Below, one piece after another: positions 11,275 to 22,947 of a stretch of DNA of 64,000 bases. Position numbers and translations under genes: made by a program. The notes below the pieces were generated by a model that was not told the DNA's origin, ran no database searches, and saw only the letters and a program-made list of their open reading frames with translations. Source of the stretch: CAMLIZ01 sp966212505 (lineage in GTDB: Bacteria > Pseudomonadota > Gammaproteobacteria > Burkholderiales > Burkholderiaceae_C); the NCBI GenBank assembly GCA_966212505.1, contig CBIHRS010000006.1, positions 128,765 through 192,764 on the forward strand, read 5' to 3'. Within the stretch, counting starts at the first letter, position 1. Each line of letters opens with the position of its first letter.

Positions 11275-11667
11275 ATGCCCTTCGCCCGCATCTCGCTGCT
11301 GCAAGGCAAGCCGCCCGAGTACCTGAAAGCCGTGTCCGACAGCCTGCACCAGGCGATGGTCGAGGCCTTCGAGGTGCCGGCCGACGACCGCTTCCACGCG
11401 ATCCACCCGCATGCGCCCGGCGAGCTGGTGTTCGACCGCCACTACCTCGGCGGCCCGCGCAGCGACGACTACCTGCTGATCGCCATCACCGCCGGCCGCG
11501 TGCGCAGCCCGGAGGTCAAGCGCGCGTTCTACCGCCGGCTCGTCGAGCGCCTGGCCGAGTCGCCCGGCATCGCCAGCCGCGACGTGATGGTGGTGATCAA
11601 CACCACGCAGGCCGAGGACTGGTCGTTCGCTGACGGCCGCATGACCATGGTCGACGGAGCCGCGTGA
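11275..11667 (+). CDS. Tautomerase family protein
   Basis: 130 residues of the larger tautomerase type (Tautomerase_2). It begins MPFARISL, leaving Pro2 as the expected N-terminal catalytic proline after Met removal. The rest has the repeated beta-alpha-beta pattern with DDYLLIAITAGR and VMVVINTTQAEDWSFADG. TGAGGAG lies upstream. The stop overlaps the ATG of the next gene (TGATG), indicating coupling. The operon context suggests a role in detoxifying or rearranging a small keto compound. Confidence 0.87.
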   Translation: MPFARISLLQGKPPEYLKAVSDSLHQAMVEAFEVPADDRFHAIHPHAPGELVFDRHYLGGPRSDDYLLIAITAGRVRSPEVKRAFYRRLVERLAESPGIASRDVMVVINTTQAEDWSFADGRMTMVDGAA

Positions 11668-12224
11668 TGCTGACGATGCACTACAGCTTCACGCTGCCCG
11701 CGGCCTTCGACATGGGCGTGATCCGCGAGCGCATCGCCACCAAGGGGCCGCTGCTCGACGATTTCGACGGGCTGGTGTTCAAGGCCTATCTGTACGCCTG
11801 CCGCGGCGAGCACGGGCCCGAGAACCTGTATGCGCCGTTCTACCTGTGGGCCGGCACCGGCGCGATGAACCGCTTCCTGCTCGGGCCCGGCTTCGCGGCG
11901 CTGACGCGCGATTTCGGCTGGCCGGCCGTGAAGACCGCCTCGCTGCTGCAAGCGGCGCAAACGCCGGCGCTGCGCGAGGCACGCTTCGCGACGCGCGAGC
12001 TGGTTGTGGTGGCACCGCATGCCGACCTGGCCGCGCTGGAGGCGGCCGAGCGCGAACACACCGCCTCGGCGATGGCGCAAGGTGGCGCGCTGGCGGCGGT
12101 GTCGGCGTATGAGCCCACCACCTGGACCCTCACGCGCTTCAGGCTCTGGCGCGAGCCAGCCCCGGAGCATGCGGGCGTGCAGCGTTATGCCGTCGGCCAT
12201 GTCTCGGCACCGCAGCGGCGGTGA
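11667..12224 (+). CDS. DUF4865 family protein
   Basis: 185 residues matching the DUF4865 pattern: MHYSFTLPAAFDMGVIRERI, FKAYLYACR, NLYAPFYLWAGTGAMNRFLLGPGFAALTRDFGWP. The family is often encoded beside tautomerases and CMD proteins, as here, and no activity is known. The ATG at 11667 overlaps the tautomerase stop; a GTG one codon earlier is an alternative. Confidence 0.85.
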   Translation: MLTMHYSFTLPAAFDMGVIRERIATKGPLLDDFDGLVFKAYLYACRGEHGPENLYAPFYLWAGTGAMNRFLLGPGFAALTRDFGWPAVKTASLLQAAQTPALREARFATRELVVVAPHADLAALEAAEREHTASAMAQGGALAAVSAYEPTTWTLTRFRLWREPAPEHAGVQRYAVGHVSAPQRR

Positions 12225-12236
12225 GGGCGCGCGGCT

Positions 12237-13106
12237 ATGCTCGCGCGCATGGAATCTGCCGCCACGCCGTTGCCCGGTGACCTCGCGCTCGACATCACGG
12301 CGCTGTACCTCTACCCGGTGAAGTCCTGCGGTGCGCTGGCGGTCGACACGCTGACGCTGGACGACAACGGCGGCGCAGCCGGCGATCGCGAATGGGTGGT
12401 GCTCAACGAGCGCGGCGAGGTCACCTGGCAGGGCGACCATCCGCGGCTGGCGCTGCTGCGCCCGCGCATCGAGGGCTCACGCCTGATGCTGCAGGCCCCC
12501 GGCCTGCACGACCTCTGCCTGCCCGATGCACCGGCGCTGGGCGCACGCACGCTGAAGATCTGGAACGAGCGCCTGGGGGCTGCCGAAACCTTCGAGGGCT
12601 TCGATGCCGGCGACGAGGCCGCGCACTGGCTGGCGCAGGCCACCGGCGCACCGCTGCGGCTGGCGCGGCTGGGGGAGACCGCGTTGCAGCGGGCCTCGGT
12701 GAACCGGCTGCACCTCATCAGCGAGGAATCGCTGGCCGAGGTGAATGCGCTGCTCGCACAGCGCGGCGTGGCGGCGGTGGAGCCGCAGCGCTTCCGGCCG
12801 AATATCGTGGTGCGCGGTGCGACCGGGCCGCTGCAGCCTTTCGTCGAAGACCATGCCGAGGCGCTGCACTGGCATGACGGGCGGCATGCAGCCCGGCTCG
12901 TCATCACCAGCCACTGCGTCCGCTGCGTGATGCCCAACATCGACCTGCAGACCGCGGCCCCCGGCGAACAGCCGCTGCAGTTGCTGACCGAGCTCGCGGC
13001 CCAGCGCCGGCCTGGAGCGCCCACCACTTTCGGCGTCTATGGCCGCGGCCCGGCGTCTGCGCAGCTGCGCGTGGGCACCGCTGCCTCGCTCGCGCTGGCT
13101 TTCTGA
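12237..13106 (+). CDS. MOSC domain protein (YcbX/mARC-like)
   Basis: 289 residues from the ATG at 12237; the ATG at 12249 is an equal candidate. The N-terminal MOSC_N beta-barrel begins ITALYLYPVKSCGALAVD. The C-terminal MOSC domain has NRLHLISEESLAEVNALL, RFRPNIVVRG and TSHCVRCVMPNID. The Cys in the last motif is the expected molybdenum-cofactor ligand of the mARC/YcbX branch. No C-terminal 2Fe-2S domain is present, so electrons must come from a partner. It detoxifies N-hydroxylated compounds in known relatives. Confidence 0.87.
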   Translation: MLARMESAATPLPGDLALDITALYLYPVKSCGALAVDTLTLDDNGGAAGDREWVVLNERGEVTWQGDHPRLALLRPRIEGSRLMLQAPGLHDLCLPDAPALGARTLKIWNERLGAAETFEGFDAGDEAAHWLAQATGAPLRLARLGETALQRASVNRLHLISEESLAEVNALLAQRGVAAVEPQRFRPNIVVRGATGPLQPFVEDHAEALHWHDGRHAARLVITSHCVRCVMPNIDLQTAAPGEQPLQLLTELAAQRRPGAPTTFGVYGRGPASAQLRVGTAASLALAF

Positions 13107-13160
13107 GCGCCGGGAAAATCACACTTTCCACAGCGGGGGCTTTCGGCGCATCATCGGCGC

Positions 13161-13853
13161 ATGCGCAGAGATTTGCATCCCAGCGAGCAGCGGCTCGACC
13201 TCGCCGCCCGGAACGCGGGCTTCGGCATCTGGGATCTCGATGTGCGCAACGAGCGCGTGCACTATTCGCCCGGATGGAAGGCAATGCTGGGCTACGACGA
13301 GACCGACGAGCCCGACAACACGGCCACCTGGCGCGACCGCGTGCACCCCGACGACCTGGCGCCGATGCTCGCCCGGCTCAACGACCACCTGCAAGACAGC
13401 ACGCCGTCGTACGAGATGGAGTTCAGGCTGCGTGCCGCCGATGGTCGCTACCGCTGGGTGCTGTCGCGCGGCCGGGTGGTCGAGCGCGACGCGCAGGGCG
13501 AAGCGCTGCGCGCGATCGGCACGCTGATCGACCTGACCGACTGGCGCGAGGCCGAGCGCCGCCGCACCGAGCGCATGCACCACGATGCGACCAGCCGCGC
13601 CCGCGACGATTTCGCGCGCTGCATGCACCATGAGCTGCACACGCCGCTCAACGCCATCCTCGGCTTCGCGCAGCTGCTGGCGCCGCGCATCGGCTCCGCT
13701 GACACCGAGACGCAGCGCCACTATCTGGCTCACATCGAGCAGGCCGGCTGGCAGCTGCTGCAGATGATCGACGAGGTGCTGGCCGTCTCGAGCGGCGGCG
13801 GGATGCTGGGCTCGGGACCGGATCTCAACCTGCCCGATCCGCCTTCGACCTGA
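13161..13853 (+). CDS. PAS-HisKA protein lacking an ATPase domain
   Basis: 230 residues. The PAS fold is at about residues 12-128 (GFGIWDLDVRNERVHYSPGWKAMLGYD, then RYRWVLSRGRVV). It is followed by a dimerisation/phosphoacceptor helix with CMHHELHTPLNAILGFAQLL, where His157 aligns with the usual phospho-His. The protein then ends in 25 Gly/Pro-rich residues, with no N, G1 or G2 box. No kinase domain continues in any frame before the next gene at 13863. It is either a truncated kinase or a phosphotransfer/inhibitor protein acted on by another kinase. Confidence 0.82.
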   Translation: MRRDLHPSEQRLDLAARNAGFGIWDLDVRNERVHYSPGWKAMLGYDETDEPDNTATWRDRVHPDDLAPMLARLNDHLQDSTPSYEMEFRLRAADGRYRWVLSRGRVVERDAQGEALRAIGTLIDLTDWREAERRRTERMHHDATSRARDDFARCMHHELHTPLNAILGFAQLLAPRIGSADTETQRHYLAHIEQAGWQLLQMIDEVLAVSSGGGMLGSGPDLNLPDPPST

Positions 13854-13862
13854 AGCGGTGCT

Positions 13863-14144
13863 TCACCGCGCCGGCTGCGTGCGGCTGGGCAGCGGAATCG
13901 ACACCAGCGGCGCACTGCCCGGCTGGTTCCACGGCACCGGCGGCGGCTTCTTCTGCGGACCTGGCTGCACCAGCTCCCTGCGCTGATCGACCCACGGAAA
14001 GTTCGCCTGCAGCGGCCGCGAGGCCGAAGCCTCCGGCGCGCTCGCGGCGGTCGGCGCCGATGCCGCCACGTCCGCCGCCCACACCCCGCCGCTGCCGGCG
14101 CCCAGCGCCGCCAGCGTGCACGCCATCCACCACACCTGCTTCAT
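13863..14144 (-). CDS. Small exported Pro-rich protein of unknown function
   Basis: 93 residues with a plausible signal peptide (about 1-23, ending GGVWA before AD). The mature part is Ala/Ser/Pro-rich. I recognise no domain. It is convergent with the PAS-HisKA gene, 9 bp apart. Low complexity lowers confidence that it is a real product, but the signal peptide and frame-specific codon pattern support it. Confidence 0.5.
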   Translation of the reverse strand: MKQVWWMACTLAALGAGSGGVWAADVAASAPTAASAPEASASRPLQANFPWVDQRRELVQPGPQKKPPPVPWNQPGSAPLVSIPLPSRTQPAR

Positions 14145-14230
14145 GGCCGCCTCGCTGCAGAGAAGTCCTGCAGCGTCTCCAGCAAACGGGAGGCCGGCCC
14201 GGGCTCAGCCGGCGCCGAGCCGCCTCAAGC

Positions 14231-14267
14231 GCCCCCTCGGGGGGCAGGAGCGAAGCAACGTGGGGGC
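14231..14267. repeat. GC-rich hairpin repeat of Burkholderiales type
   Basis: A 6-bp stem GCCCCC / GGGGGC with a 3-base loop lies at 14231-14245, followed by AGGAGCGAAGCAACGTGGGGGC. From memory, this combination recurs between genes in Comamonadaceae-type genomes. It lies just downstream of the ChaA gene and may end its transcript, although no T-run is present. Only this copy was seen in the window. Confidence 0.45.
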
Positions 14268-14279
14268 GGACATCTCATC

Positions 14280-15380
14280 TCAGCCGCCGCTCAATGCCGA
14301 CAGCATCAGGAACGCCATGAACAGCACGAAGTGCGTCATGCCCTCGATCGCGTTGGTCTCGCCGTCGTGGATGTTGATCATCGCGGCCAGCAGCGTCAGC
14401 AGCACCATCACGGTCTGCGGCGCGCTCAGCGCCATCTGGATCGGATGGCCGGTGGCCAGGGCCAGCGCCTCGATGATGGGTACCGTGAGGATCACCGTCG
14501 ACAGCGACGCGCCGAGCGCGATGTTGACCACCGGCTGCATGCGGTTGGCCAGCGCCGCGCGGATCGCGGTGAGGATCTCGGGGCTGGCCGAGATGGTGGC
14601 CACCAGCAGCGGCGCCACGATGGACGGCACGCCGGCACCGGCCAAGCCGGCATCGAGCGTCTTCGACATCACCTCGGACAACGCGCCGACCAGCACCACG
14701 CCCACCGCCATCGCGATGATCGACGGCGCGATCGGCCGGTGCGAGCGCGTGTGCACTGCGGGCGCCACCGGCCGCGTCTTGGCATGCTGGGCATCGCTGT
14801 AGCTGAAGAAGTAGCTGTGGCGCCCGGTCTGCAGCCGCAGGAACAGCGCATACAGCAGCACCATCACGACGATGGTGAACACCGAGTACGAGCGCCAGTG
14901 CTGCGGCTGGATGAAGCCGGGCAGCACCATCGAGACGCCGATCGCGGTGAGGATCATCACCACGTAGGTGTTGCCCGAATCCACGTTGTAGGGCTGCTCG
15001 CCGTGGCGCAGGCCGCCCAGCAGCGCCGACACGCCGAGCAGCGCGTTGATGTCGAGCATCACCGCCGAATAGATCGTGTCTCGCACCAGCGTGGGCGAGG
15101 CGGTGTGGCTCATCATGATCGCGAGGATCACCACCTCGACCAGCACCGCGGCCAGTGTGAGGATCATCGTGCCGTAGGGCTCGCCCACGTGCTCGGCCAG
15201 CTCCTCCGCATGGTGGGCCACGCGCACCGACGCCAGCAGGATCGCGCCGATCAGCAGCAGCGCCGCGGCCAGCGATGCGGCCTGGCCCGACTGCAGGACA
15301 TGGTGCTCGAGCGGAAAGGCCACCAGGGCCGCCAGCGCGGCGACCACCAGGAACACCTCCTGGCGCAGGAACGAGATCAT
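14280..15380 (-). CDS. chaA: ChaA-type Ca2+(Na+,K+)/H+ antiporter
   Basis: 366 residues, the same length as E. coli ChaA, with about 11 membrane segments in two repeats. The first repeat has the acidic motif EELAEHVGEPYGTMILTLAAVLVEVVIL and the second ATISASPEILTAIRAALANRMQPVVNIALGASL; the Glu residues are the expected ion-binding sites. It exports Ca2+, Na+ or K+ in exchange for protons at the inner membrane. It is transcribed alone. The intergenic repeat at 14231 lies past its 3' end. Confidence 0.88.
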   Translation of the reverse strand: MISFLRQEVFLVVAALAALVAFPLEHHVLQSGQAASLAAALLLIGAILLASVRVAHHAEELAEHVGEPYGTMILTLAAVLVEVVILAIMMSHTASPTLVRDTIYSAVMLDINALLGVSALLGGLRHGEQPYNVDSGNTYVVMILTAIGVSMVLPGFIQPQHWRSYSVFTIVVMVLLYALFLRLQTGRHSYFFSYSDAQHAKTRPVAPAVHTRSHRPIAPSIIAMAVGVVLVGALSEVMSKTLDAGLAGAGVPSIVAPLLVATISASPEILTAIRAALANRMQPVVNIALGASLSTVILTVPIIEALALATGHPIQMALSAPQTVMVLLTLLAAMINIHDGETNAIEGMTHFVLFMAFLMLSALSGG

Positions 15381-15449
15381 GGGACGGACGGTAATGGCAG
15401 GACCGGCAATGATAGGGAAGGCATGGCCAACGGCCTACACTGCGCCCCC

Positions 15450-16073
15450 ATGCTGAAGATCTGGGGCAACGCCGATTCGGTCAACGTGCAGAAGGTGCTG
15501 TGGTGCTGCGAGGAAGCCGGCATCGCCTACCAGCGCATCGATGCGGGCCGGCATTTCGGCGTGGTGAATACGCCCGAGTTCGCGCGGCTCAATCCCAACC
15601 GCCTGGTGCCGACGATCGACGACGACGGCTTCGTCGTGTGGGAGTCGAACACCATCCTGCGCTACCTCGCGGCGAAGCATGCGGCCGGCACCCTGTGGCC
15701 CACCGAGCCCGCCGCCCGCGCCGATGCCGACCGCTGGGTCGACTGGGCCAACTCCACGCTGTGGCCGGCGCTGGTGCCGCTGTTCCGCGCCTTCATGCGC
15801 ACGCCCGAAGACCAGCGCGACGTGCAGGCCATCGAGCGCGACCGGCTCGAGGCCATCGAGGTGATGGCGATCCTCGATGCCCATCTCGCCCGGCACGCCT
15901 ACGTGGGTGGCGGGGTGTTCACGATGGGCGACATCGCCACCGGCTGCGCCGCGTGGCGCTGGATGGCGCTGCCGATCGAACGGCCCGATCTGCCGCACCT
16001 GCAGCGCTGGTTCGACCTGCTGGCCGCGCGGCCGGCCTATCGGCGGGTGGTGATGCTGCCGCTCACCTGCTGA
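15450..16073 (+). CDS. Glutathione S-transferase
   Basis: 207 residues. The thioredoxin-like N-terminal domain begins MLKIWGNADSVNVQKVLW, where Ser10 is the likely thiolate-stabilising residue, and contains LVPTIDDDGFVVWESNTILRYLA (the cis-Pro and the Glu/Ser glutathione-binding motif). The all-helical C-terminal domain has the GDIATGCAAWRW segment. It is cytosolic, probably for detoxification or dechlorination-type conjugation. It is monocistronic or co-transcribed with the following esterase (19 bp gap). Confidence 0.9.
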   Translation: MLKIWGNADSVNVQKVLWCCEEAGIAYQRIDAGRHFGVVNTPEFARLNPNRLVPTIDDDGFVVWESNTILRYLAAKHAAGTLWPTEPAARADADRWVDWANSTLWPALVPLFRAFMRTPEDQRDVQAIERDRLEAIEVMAILDAHLARHAYVGGGVFTMGDIATGCAAWRWMALPIERPDLPHLQRWFDLLAARPAYRRVVMLPLTC

Positions 16074-16092
16074 TCCATCCGGAAGTACTTGC

Positions 16093-17004
16093 ATGAACAC
16101 CTTTCGACGATGGCTGATGCTGCTGGCCGTGGCGCTGGCGCCTCTGGCCTGGGCCGCCGAAGCGCCACCGCGCTACGCGCTCGACGACACCGAAGTGCAC
16201 CTGTTGCACGCACCCACGCTGAAGCGCGACTACGAGCTGATGGTGGCCTTGCCCACGTCGTACGGGAAGGCCACGGATCGGCGCTACCCGGTGGTGTTCG
16301 TCACCGACGCAGGCTACGGCTTTCCGCTGGTGCGCGCGATCGAGCGGCACATCAGCGGCCACAGCACGCAGATGAGCGAATTCATCGTCGTCGGACTGGG
16401 CTATGCCAAGGGCGACACGCCGCAATACAGCCGCCGACGCGACTACACCCCCACGCCGCACGGCGAGAAGGACGCCACGTCCGACATGCCGGGCCGCCCG
16501 CTGCTCTTCGGCGAGGCCGAGGCCTACCGACAGCATCTGGTGCGCGACGTGTTCCCCTTCATCGCGGCGCACTACCGCGCCGACATGCAGCGCAAGGTCA
16601 TCGTCGGCCAGTCCTACGGCGCACTGTTCGCCGCGCATGTGCTGCTGGCCGATCCCTCGACCTTCGAGGCCTACCTGATCGGCAGCCCCTCGCTGTGGTT
16701 CGACCGGCACGTGATGATGCAGCGCGAGCTCGACTACGCGGCCGCACATCGCGACCTGAAGGCGCAGGTCTTCCTCGGCGTAGGCGCGTACGAGCAGCCG
16801 AAGCCCGGCTCGCGCAACCCGCGCTACAACAAGAGCACCGACATGGTGGGCGACCTGCAGGCCTTCGCACAGGCGCTGCGCTCGCGCCGCTACCCGGGCC
16901 TGCAACTGCAGAGCAAGGTGTACGAAGGCGAAGACCACCTGACGCTGCCGCCGCGGTTCTTCACCGATGGGCTGATGTGGGTGCTGGGCACGCTGCCGCG
17001 ATGA
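16093..17004 (+). CDS. Exported alpha/beta-hydrolase of the esterase-D / IroE type
   Basis: 303 residues with a signal peptide at about 1-22 (LLAVALAPLAWAAE). The alpha/beta-hydrolase fold has nucleophile elbow VIVGQSYGALFA with Ser174. The acid is in the region after VFLGVGAYE, and the late YEGEDHLTLPPRFF supplies the catalytic His. This family includes siderophore esterases and acyl hydrolases in the periplasm. Here no siderophore genes are near, so the substrate is open. Confidence 0.85.
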   Translation: MNTFRRWLMLLAVALAPLAWAAEAPPRYALDDTEVHLLHAPTLKRDYELMVALPTSYGKATDRRYPVVFVTDAGYGFPLVRAIERHISGHSTQMSEFIVVGLGYAKGDTPQYSRRRDYTPTPHGEKDATSDMPGRPLLFGEAEAYRQHLVRDVFPFIAAHYRADMQRKVIVGQSYGALFAAHVLLADPSTFEAYLIGSPSLWFDRHVMMQRELDYAAAHRDLKAQVFLGVGAYEQPKPGSRNPRYNKSTDMVGDLQAFAQALRSRRYPGLQLQSKVYEGEDHLTLPPRFFTDGLMWVLGTLPR

Positions 17005-17026
17005 AGACGCAGCGGAAGGCGCAGGT

Positions 17027-17356
17027 TCAGGCCTGCCAGACGCCGTATCCCGCCTCGCGCAGGCCGATCGCCAGCTCCACTTCCATCTCGCGCGCCGCCT
17101 CGTAGGGCATCGGGTTGTAGACCTCGTAGAGCTGCGGCAGCAGGCGCAGGCCATAGTCGCGCACGAAGCGGTTGGCCTGGATGCCGGCCTTGTGCTTGTC
17201 GAAGCGCAGGTCGGGGTCCAGCCCGGTCATGCCGACGTAGACGAAGGGCTTGCCGAGCTGGTAGTCGGGGTTGGCCTTGCGGAAGCTCGCCTCGTTCCAC
17301 ACCTGGTCGGCCAGTTCGACCACGTAGACGCAGTGATGATGGCGGGCAGCAGGCAT
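17027..17356 (-). CDS. GIY-YIG-like small protein
   Basis: 109 residues. It starts with HHCVYVVELAD and then has KPFVYVGMTGLDPDLRFDKHKAGIQANRFVRDYGLRLLPQLYEVYNPM. The VYV ... VYVGMTG arrangement, with a following Arg and His, resembles a divergent GIY-YIG core. A late EVELAIGLREAGYGVWQ helix carries a Glu at about the expected metal position. Nuclease activity is inferred, not shown. Confidence 0.7.
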   Translation of the reverse strand: MPAARHHHCVYVVELADQVWNEASFRKANPDYQLGKPFVYVGMTGLDPDLRFDKHKAGIQANRFVRDYGLRLLPQLYEVYNPMPYEAAREMEVELAIGLREAGYGVWQA

Positions 17357-17371
17357 GGCAACACAGCTCGG

Positions 17372-17776
17372 TCAGTTCCAGGAGCCCAGGCTGCACACCA
17401 CTTGCGCGTGGGTGATCAGGGCATAGCCAAGCCCGAGGGCGAGGCATGCTGCAGGCAAGAGGATGAACAGGAGCCAGTGCCGCCTCTGTAGAAGCACGTG
17501 ACCCGACACTGCCTTCGCAGTGACGAGGCTGCCGGCAAACAGCACCATGCCAATGGCCCACGCCTGCGGCGGGATGAAGATGAAGAGCAGCGCCAGCGCG
17601 ATCGTCCAGACGATCCCGTCGGCCAAGCCGTTGCAGGCCACGCTGTCGTAGCCCACCGCGGCACAGAACACCGAGATCACCGCCAGCGCAGCGCACAGGG
17701 GCCAGTTCATCAGGCGTGCCGCCTCATGGGGCGACCGGTGCGGTCTCGCTTCGACAGGGCTCATCATGTGTTTCAT
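17372..17776 (-). CDS. Small membrane protein of unknown function
   Basis: 134 residues from the ATG at 17776, with about four hydrophobic segments (WPLCAALAVISVFCAAVGYD, GIVWTIALALLFIFIPPQAW, AIGMVLFAGSLVTAKAV, WLLFILLPAACLALGLGYALI). A later start at MNWPL is possible. I recognise no family. It lies between the GIY-YIG-like gene (15 bp gap) and the large amidohydrolase gene (37 bp gap), all on the same strand. Confidence 0.6.
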   Translation of the reverse strand: MKHMMSPVEARPHRSPHEAARLMNWPLCAALAVISVFCAAVGYDSVACNGLADGIVWTIALALLFIFIPPQAWAIGMVLFAGSLVTAKAVSGHVLLQRRHWLLFILLPAACLALGLGYALITHAQVVCSLGSWN

Positions 17777-17813
17777 GGGACGGTGAGCCGGAGTTTAAGA
17801 GCCGGAGACCGGC

Positions 17814-21113
<3,300 letters not shown>

Positions 21114-21262
21114 GTCTTCAACACCTCATGCGGCGATCGGCCGCGAAGGAAGGATGGGGCGAGAGGATAGCGGGGCACGCCGCTCACCACCCGCCGTTCG
21201 GCCCCTGGAAACCGTGCTTCGTCGCCTTGGATGACGGCACCCGGCCGCGGAGTACCGCGTCC

Positions 21263-21312
21263 GCCCTCCGAGAGGGCCTGAGCCCGGTTTGGGGCGGCCC
21301 GGCACCGGGCTC
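21263..21312. repeat. Two intergenic hairpins
   Basis: A 6-bp stem GCCCTC / GAGGGC with a 3-base loop lies at 21263-21277. Next to it is a 9-bp stem (21280-21288 with 21304-21312). The second arm overlaps the stop of the transporter gene, so these may limit its transcript, although neither is followed by a T-run on the minus strand. Confidence 0.4.
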
Positions 21313-22723
21313 AGCGCAGGTCAGCGGCTGCTTCCGGCGCCAGCAGGCGACCGAACAGCAGCCGCGCCGCGAACAGCAGCACGCCTGCGCTCGCCACCAG
21401 CGCCGCATGCAGCCCCCAGAACTCGCGGCCCGGCATCGTCTCGAGAAAGCCCGCGAGCCAGCCGACGAAGGTGTTGCCGATGAACAGGTGCAGGTAGTAG
21501 GTGCCGACCACCACGCCCTCGAGCCGGCGCGGCGCCATGCGCGAATACAGCGCCAGCCCCACCGGCAGCACGTTGGCGAAGCCGATGTCGTTGAGGATGG
21601 TGTAGCCCAGCGTCCATGCGAAGCTGACCTTCTCGTGCGTGGCGTCGATCAGCCCCGAGGCGATGATCAGCAGCGCCGGGCCGCAGGCGCCGACCAGCGA
21701 GCCCAGCGCCATCTTGGTCAGGTCGTCGGGCTCGCGCCGGCGCGTGGCCCACCAGCGCCAGAAGGCGATGGAGGCCACCATCGTCGAGGTGCTGATGAAG
21801 GCATCCACCGCCTGCAGCCAGGTCACCGGCACCTGCCAGCCCAGCAGCACCAGGTCCATGTTCTTCTGCGACCACAGCGGGTAGGCGTTGTAGAACTGCT
21901 GGTTGCCGACGATCGACAGCATCAGCACCGGGATCAGCAGCACCAGCAGCACGAGGCGGGCCTTCTCGGTGCCGGTCATCGGCGGGGCCGGCTCGGCCGC
22001 GCCCTGGCGCTGACGCAGTGGCTCGGGCGGCAGCCAGGGCCGGGCAAGCAGGTAACCGGCCAGGCCGATCAGCATGCCGACGCCGGCAGCGCCGAAGCCC
22101 CAGTGCCAGGCCACCTTCTCGCCCAGCGTGCCGCAGACGATGGGCGCGAGGATCACCGCGATCTGCACCGCGAGCATGAAGATCTGGAATGCGCTGGCGC
22201 GCCGCTTGTCCTCGGGCCCGTAGAGTTCGCCCACCTGTGCCGCGATGTTGCCTTTGAAGCAGCCCACGCCGACGATCAGGCAGGCCAGCGCCGGCAGCAG
22301 GCTGAGCTCGAAGGCCATCAGGAAGTGGCCGAGCGCCATCAGGATCGCGCCGAGGGCCACCGTCTTCGTGCGGCCGAGCCAGCGGTCGGCCACCAGGCCG
22401 CCGAAGATCGGCGTCAGGTACACCAGCCCGGCATACAGGCCGAAGATCACCGAGGCCAGCTGCTGCGTGCTGCGCGGCCCGGTGACGCGCTCGATCGCGC
22501 CGCGCAGCGCATCCATGCCGGCCACGTGGCCGATGTTCTCCGGCAGGAACAGGTAGTTGCTGAGGTACAGCACCAGCAGCGCCTGCATGCCGTAGTACGA
22601 GAAGCGCTCCCAGAGCTCGCAGAACGCGAGCCAGCCGAGACCGGCCGGATGGCCGAAGAAGGACCGATCGGCCCGGCCGCTTTTGGCGGCCGCAGCGTCG
22701 GCGGTGATCGAAAGCGAGGGCAC
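21311..22723 (-). CDS. POT/PTR family proton-dependent oligopeptide transporter
   Basis: 470 residues with about 12-14 membrane segments. The POT signature ELWERFSYYGMQALLVLYL at about 36-54 carries the ExxER-type proton-coupling motif (ELWER). The second family signature GNIAAQVGELYGPEDKRR follows TM4. It imports di- and tripeptides with protons at the inner membrane. The start is a GTG preceded by AGGAGG. The amidohydrolase gene downstream on the same strand (197 bp gap) suggests a peptide-scavenging pair. Confidence 0.88.
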   Translation of the reverse strand: MPSLSITADAAAAKSGRADRSFFGHPAGLGWLAFCELWERFSYYGMQALLVLYLSNYLFLPENIGHVAGMDALRGAIERVTGPRSTQQLASVIFGLYAGLVYLTPIFGGLVADRWLGRTKTVALGAILMALGHFLMAFELSLLPALACLIVGVGCFKGNIAAQVGELYGPEDKRRASAFQIFMLAVQIAVILAPIVCGTLGEKVAWHWGFGAAGVGMLIGLAGYLLARPWLPPEPLRQRQGAAEPAPPMTGTEKARLVLLVLLIPVLMLSIVGNQQFYNAYPLWSQKNMDLVLLGWQVPVTWLQAVDAFISTSTMVASIAFWRWWATRRREPDDLTKMALGSLVGACGPALLIIASGLIDATHEKVSFAWTLGYTILNDIGFANVLPVGLALYSRMAPRRLEGVVVGTYYLHLFIGNTFVGWLAGFLETMPGREFWGLHAALVASAGVLLFAARLLFGRLLAPEAAADLR

Positions 22724-22947
22724 GGTGGTGGCCTCCTAGGATTTTGGAAGGCGCGACTTTCGCTGATACGGCCGCCCCCGCCAAGCGAGGGAATACGGGG
22801 GCCATGGCTGCCGGGAAAACGAGCAAGGTGCAGGCCCGCTCATGCATTCCTCGACTATGGATAGAAGCAAACAGTCGTTTTTCGATGATTCACAGCTGAT
22901 CAAAATGCGTGAATTGCATTTAGAACGGCTTCCAGCCTCGTTTTGCC

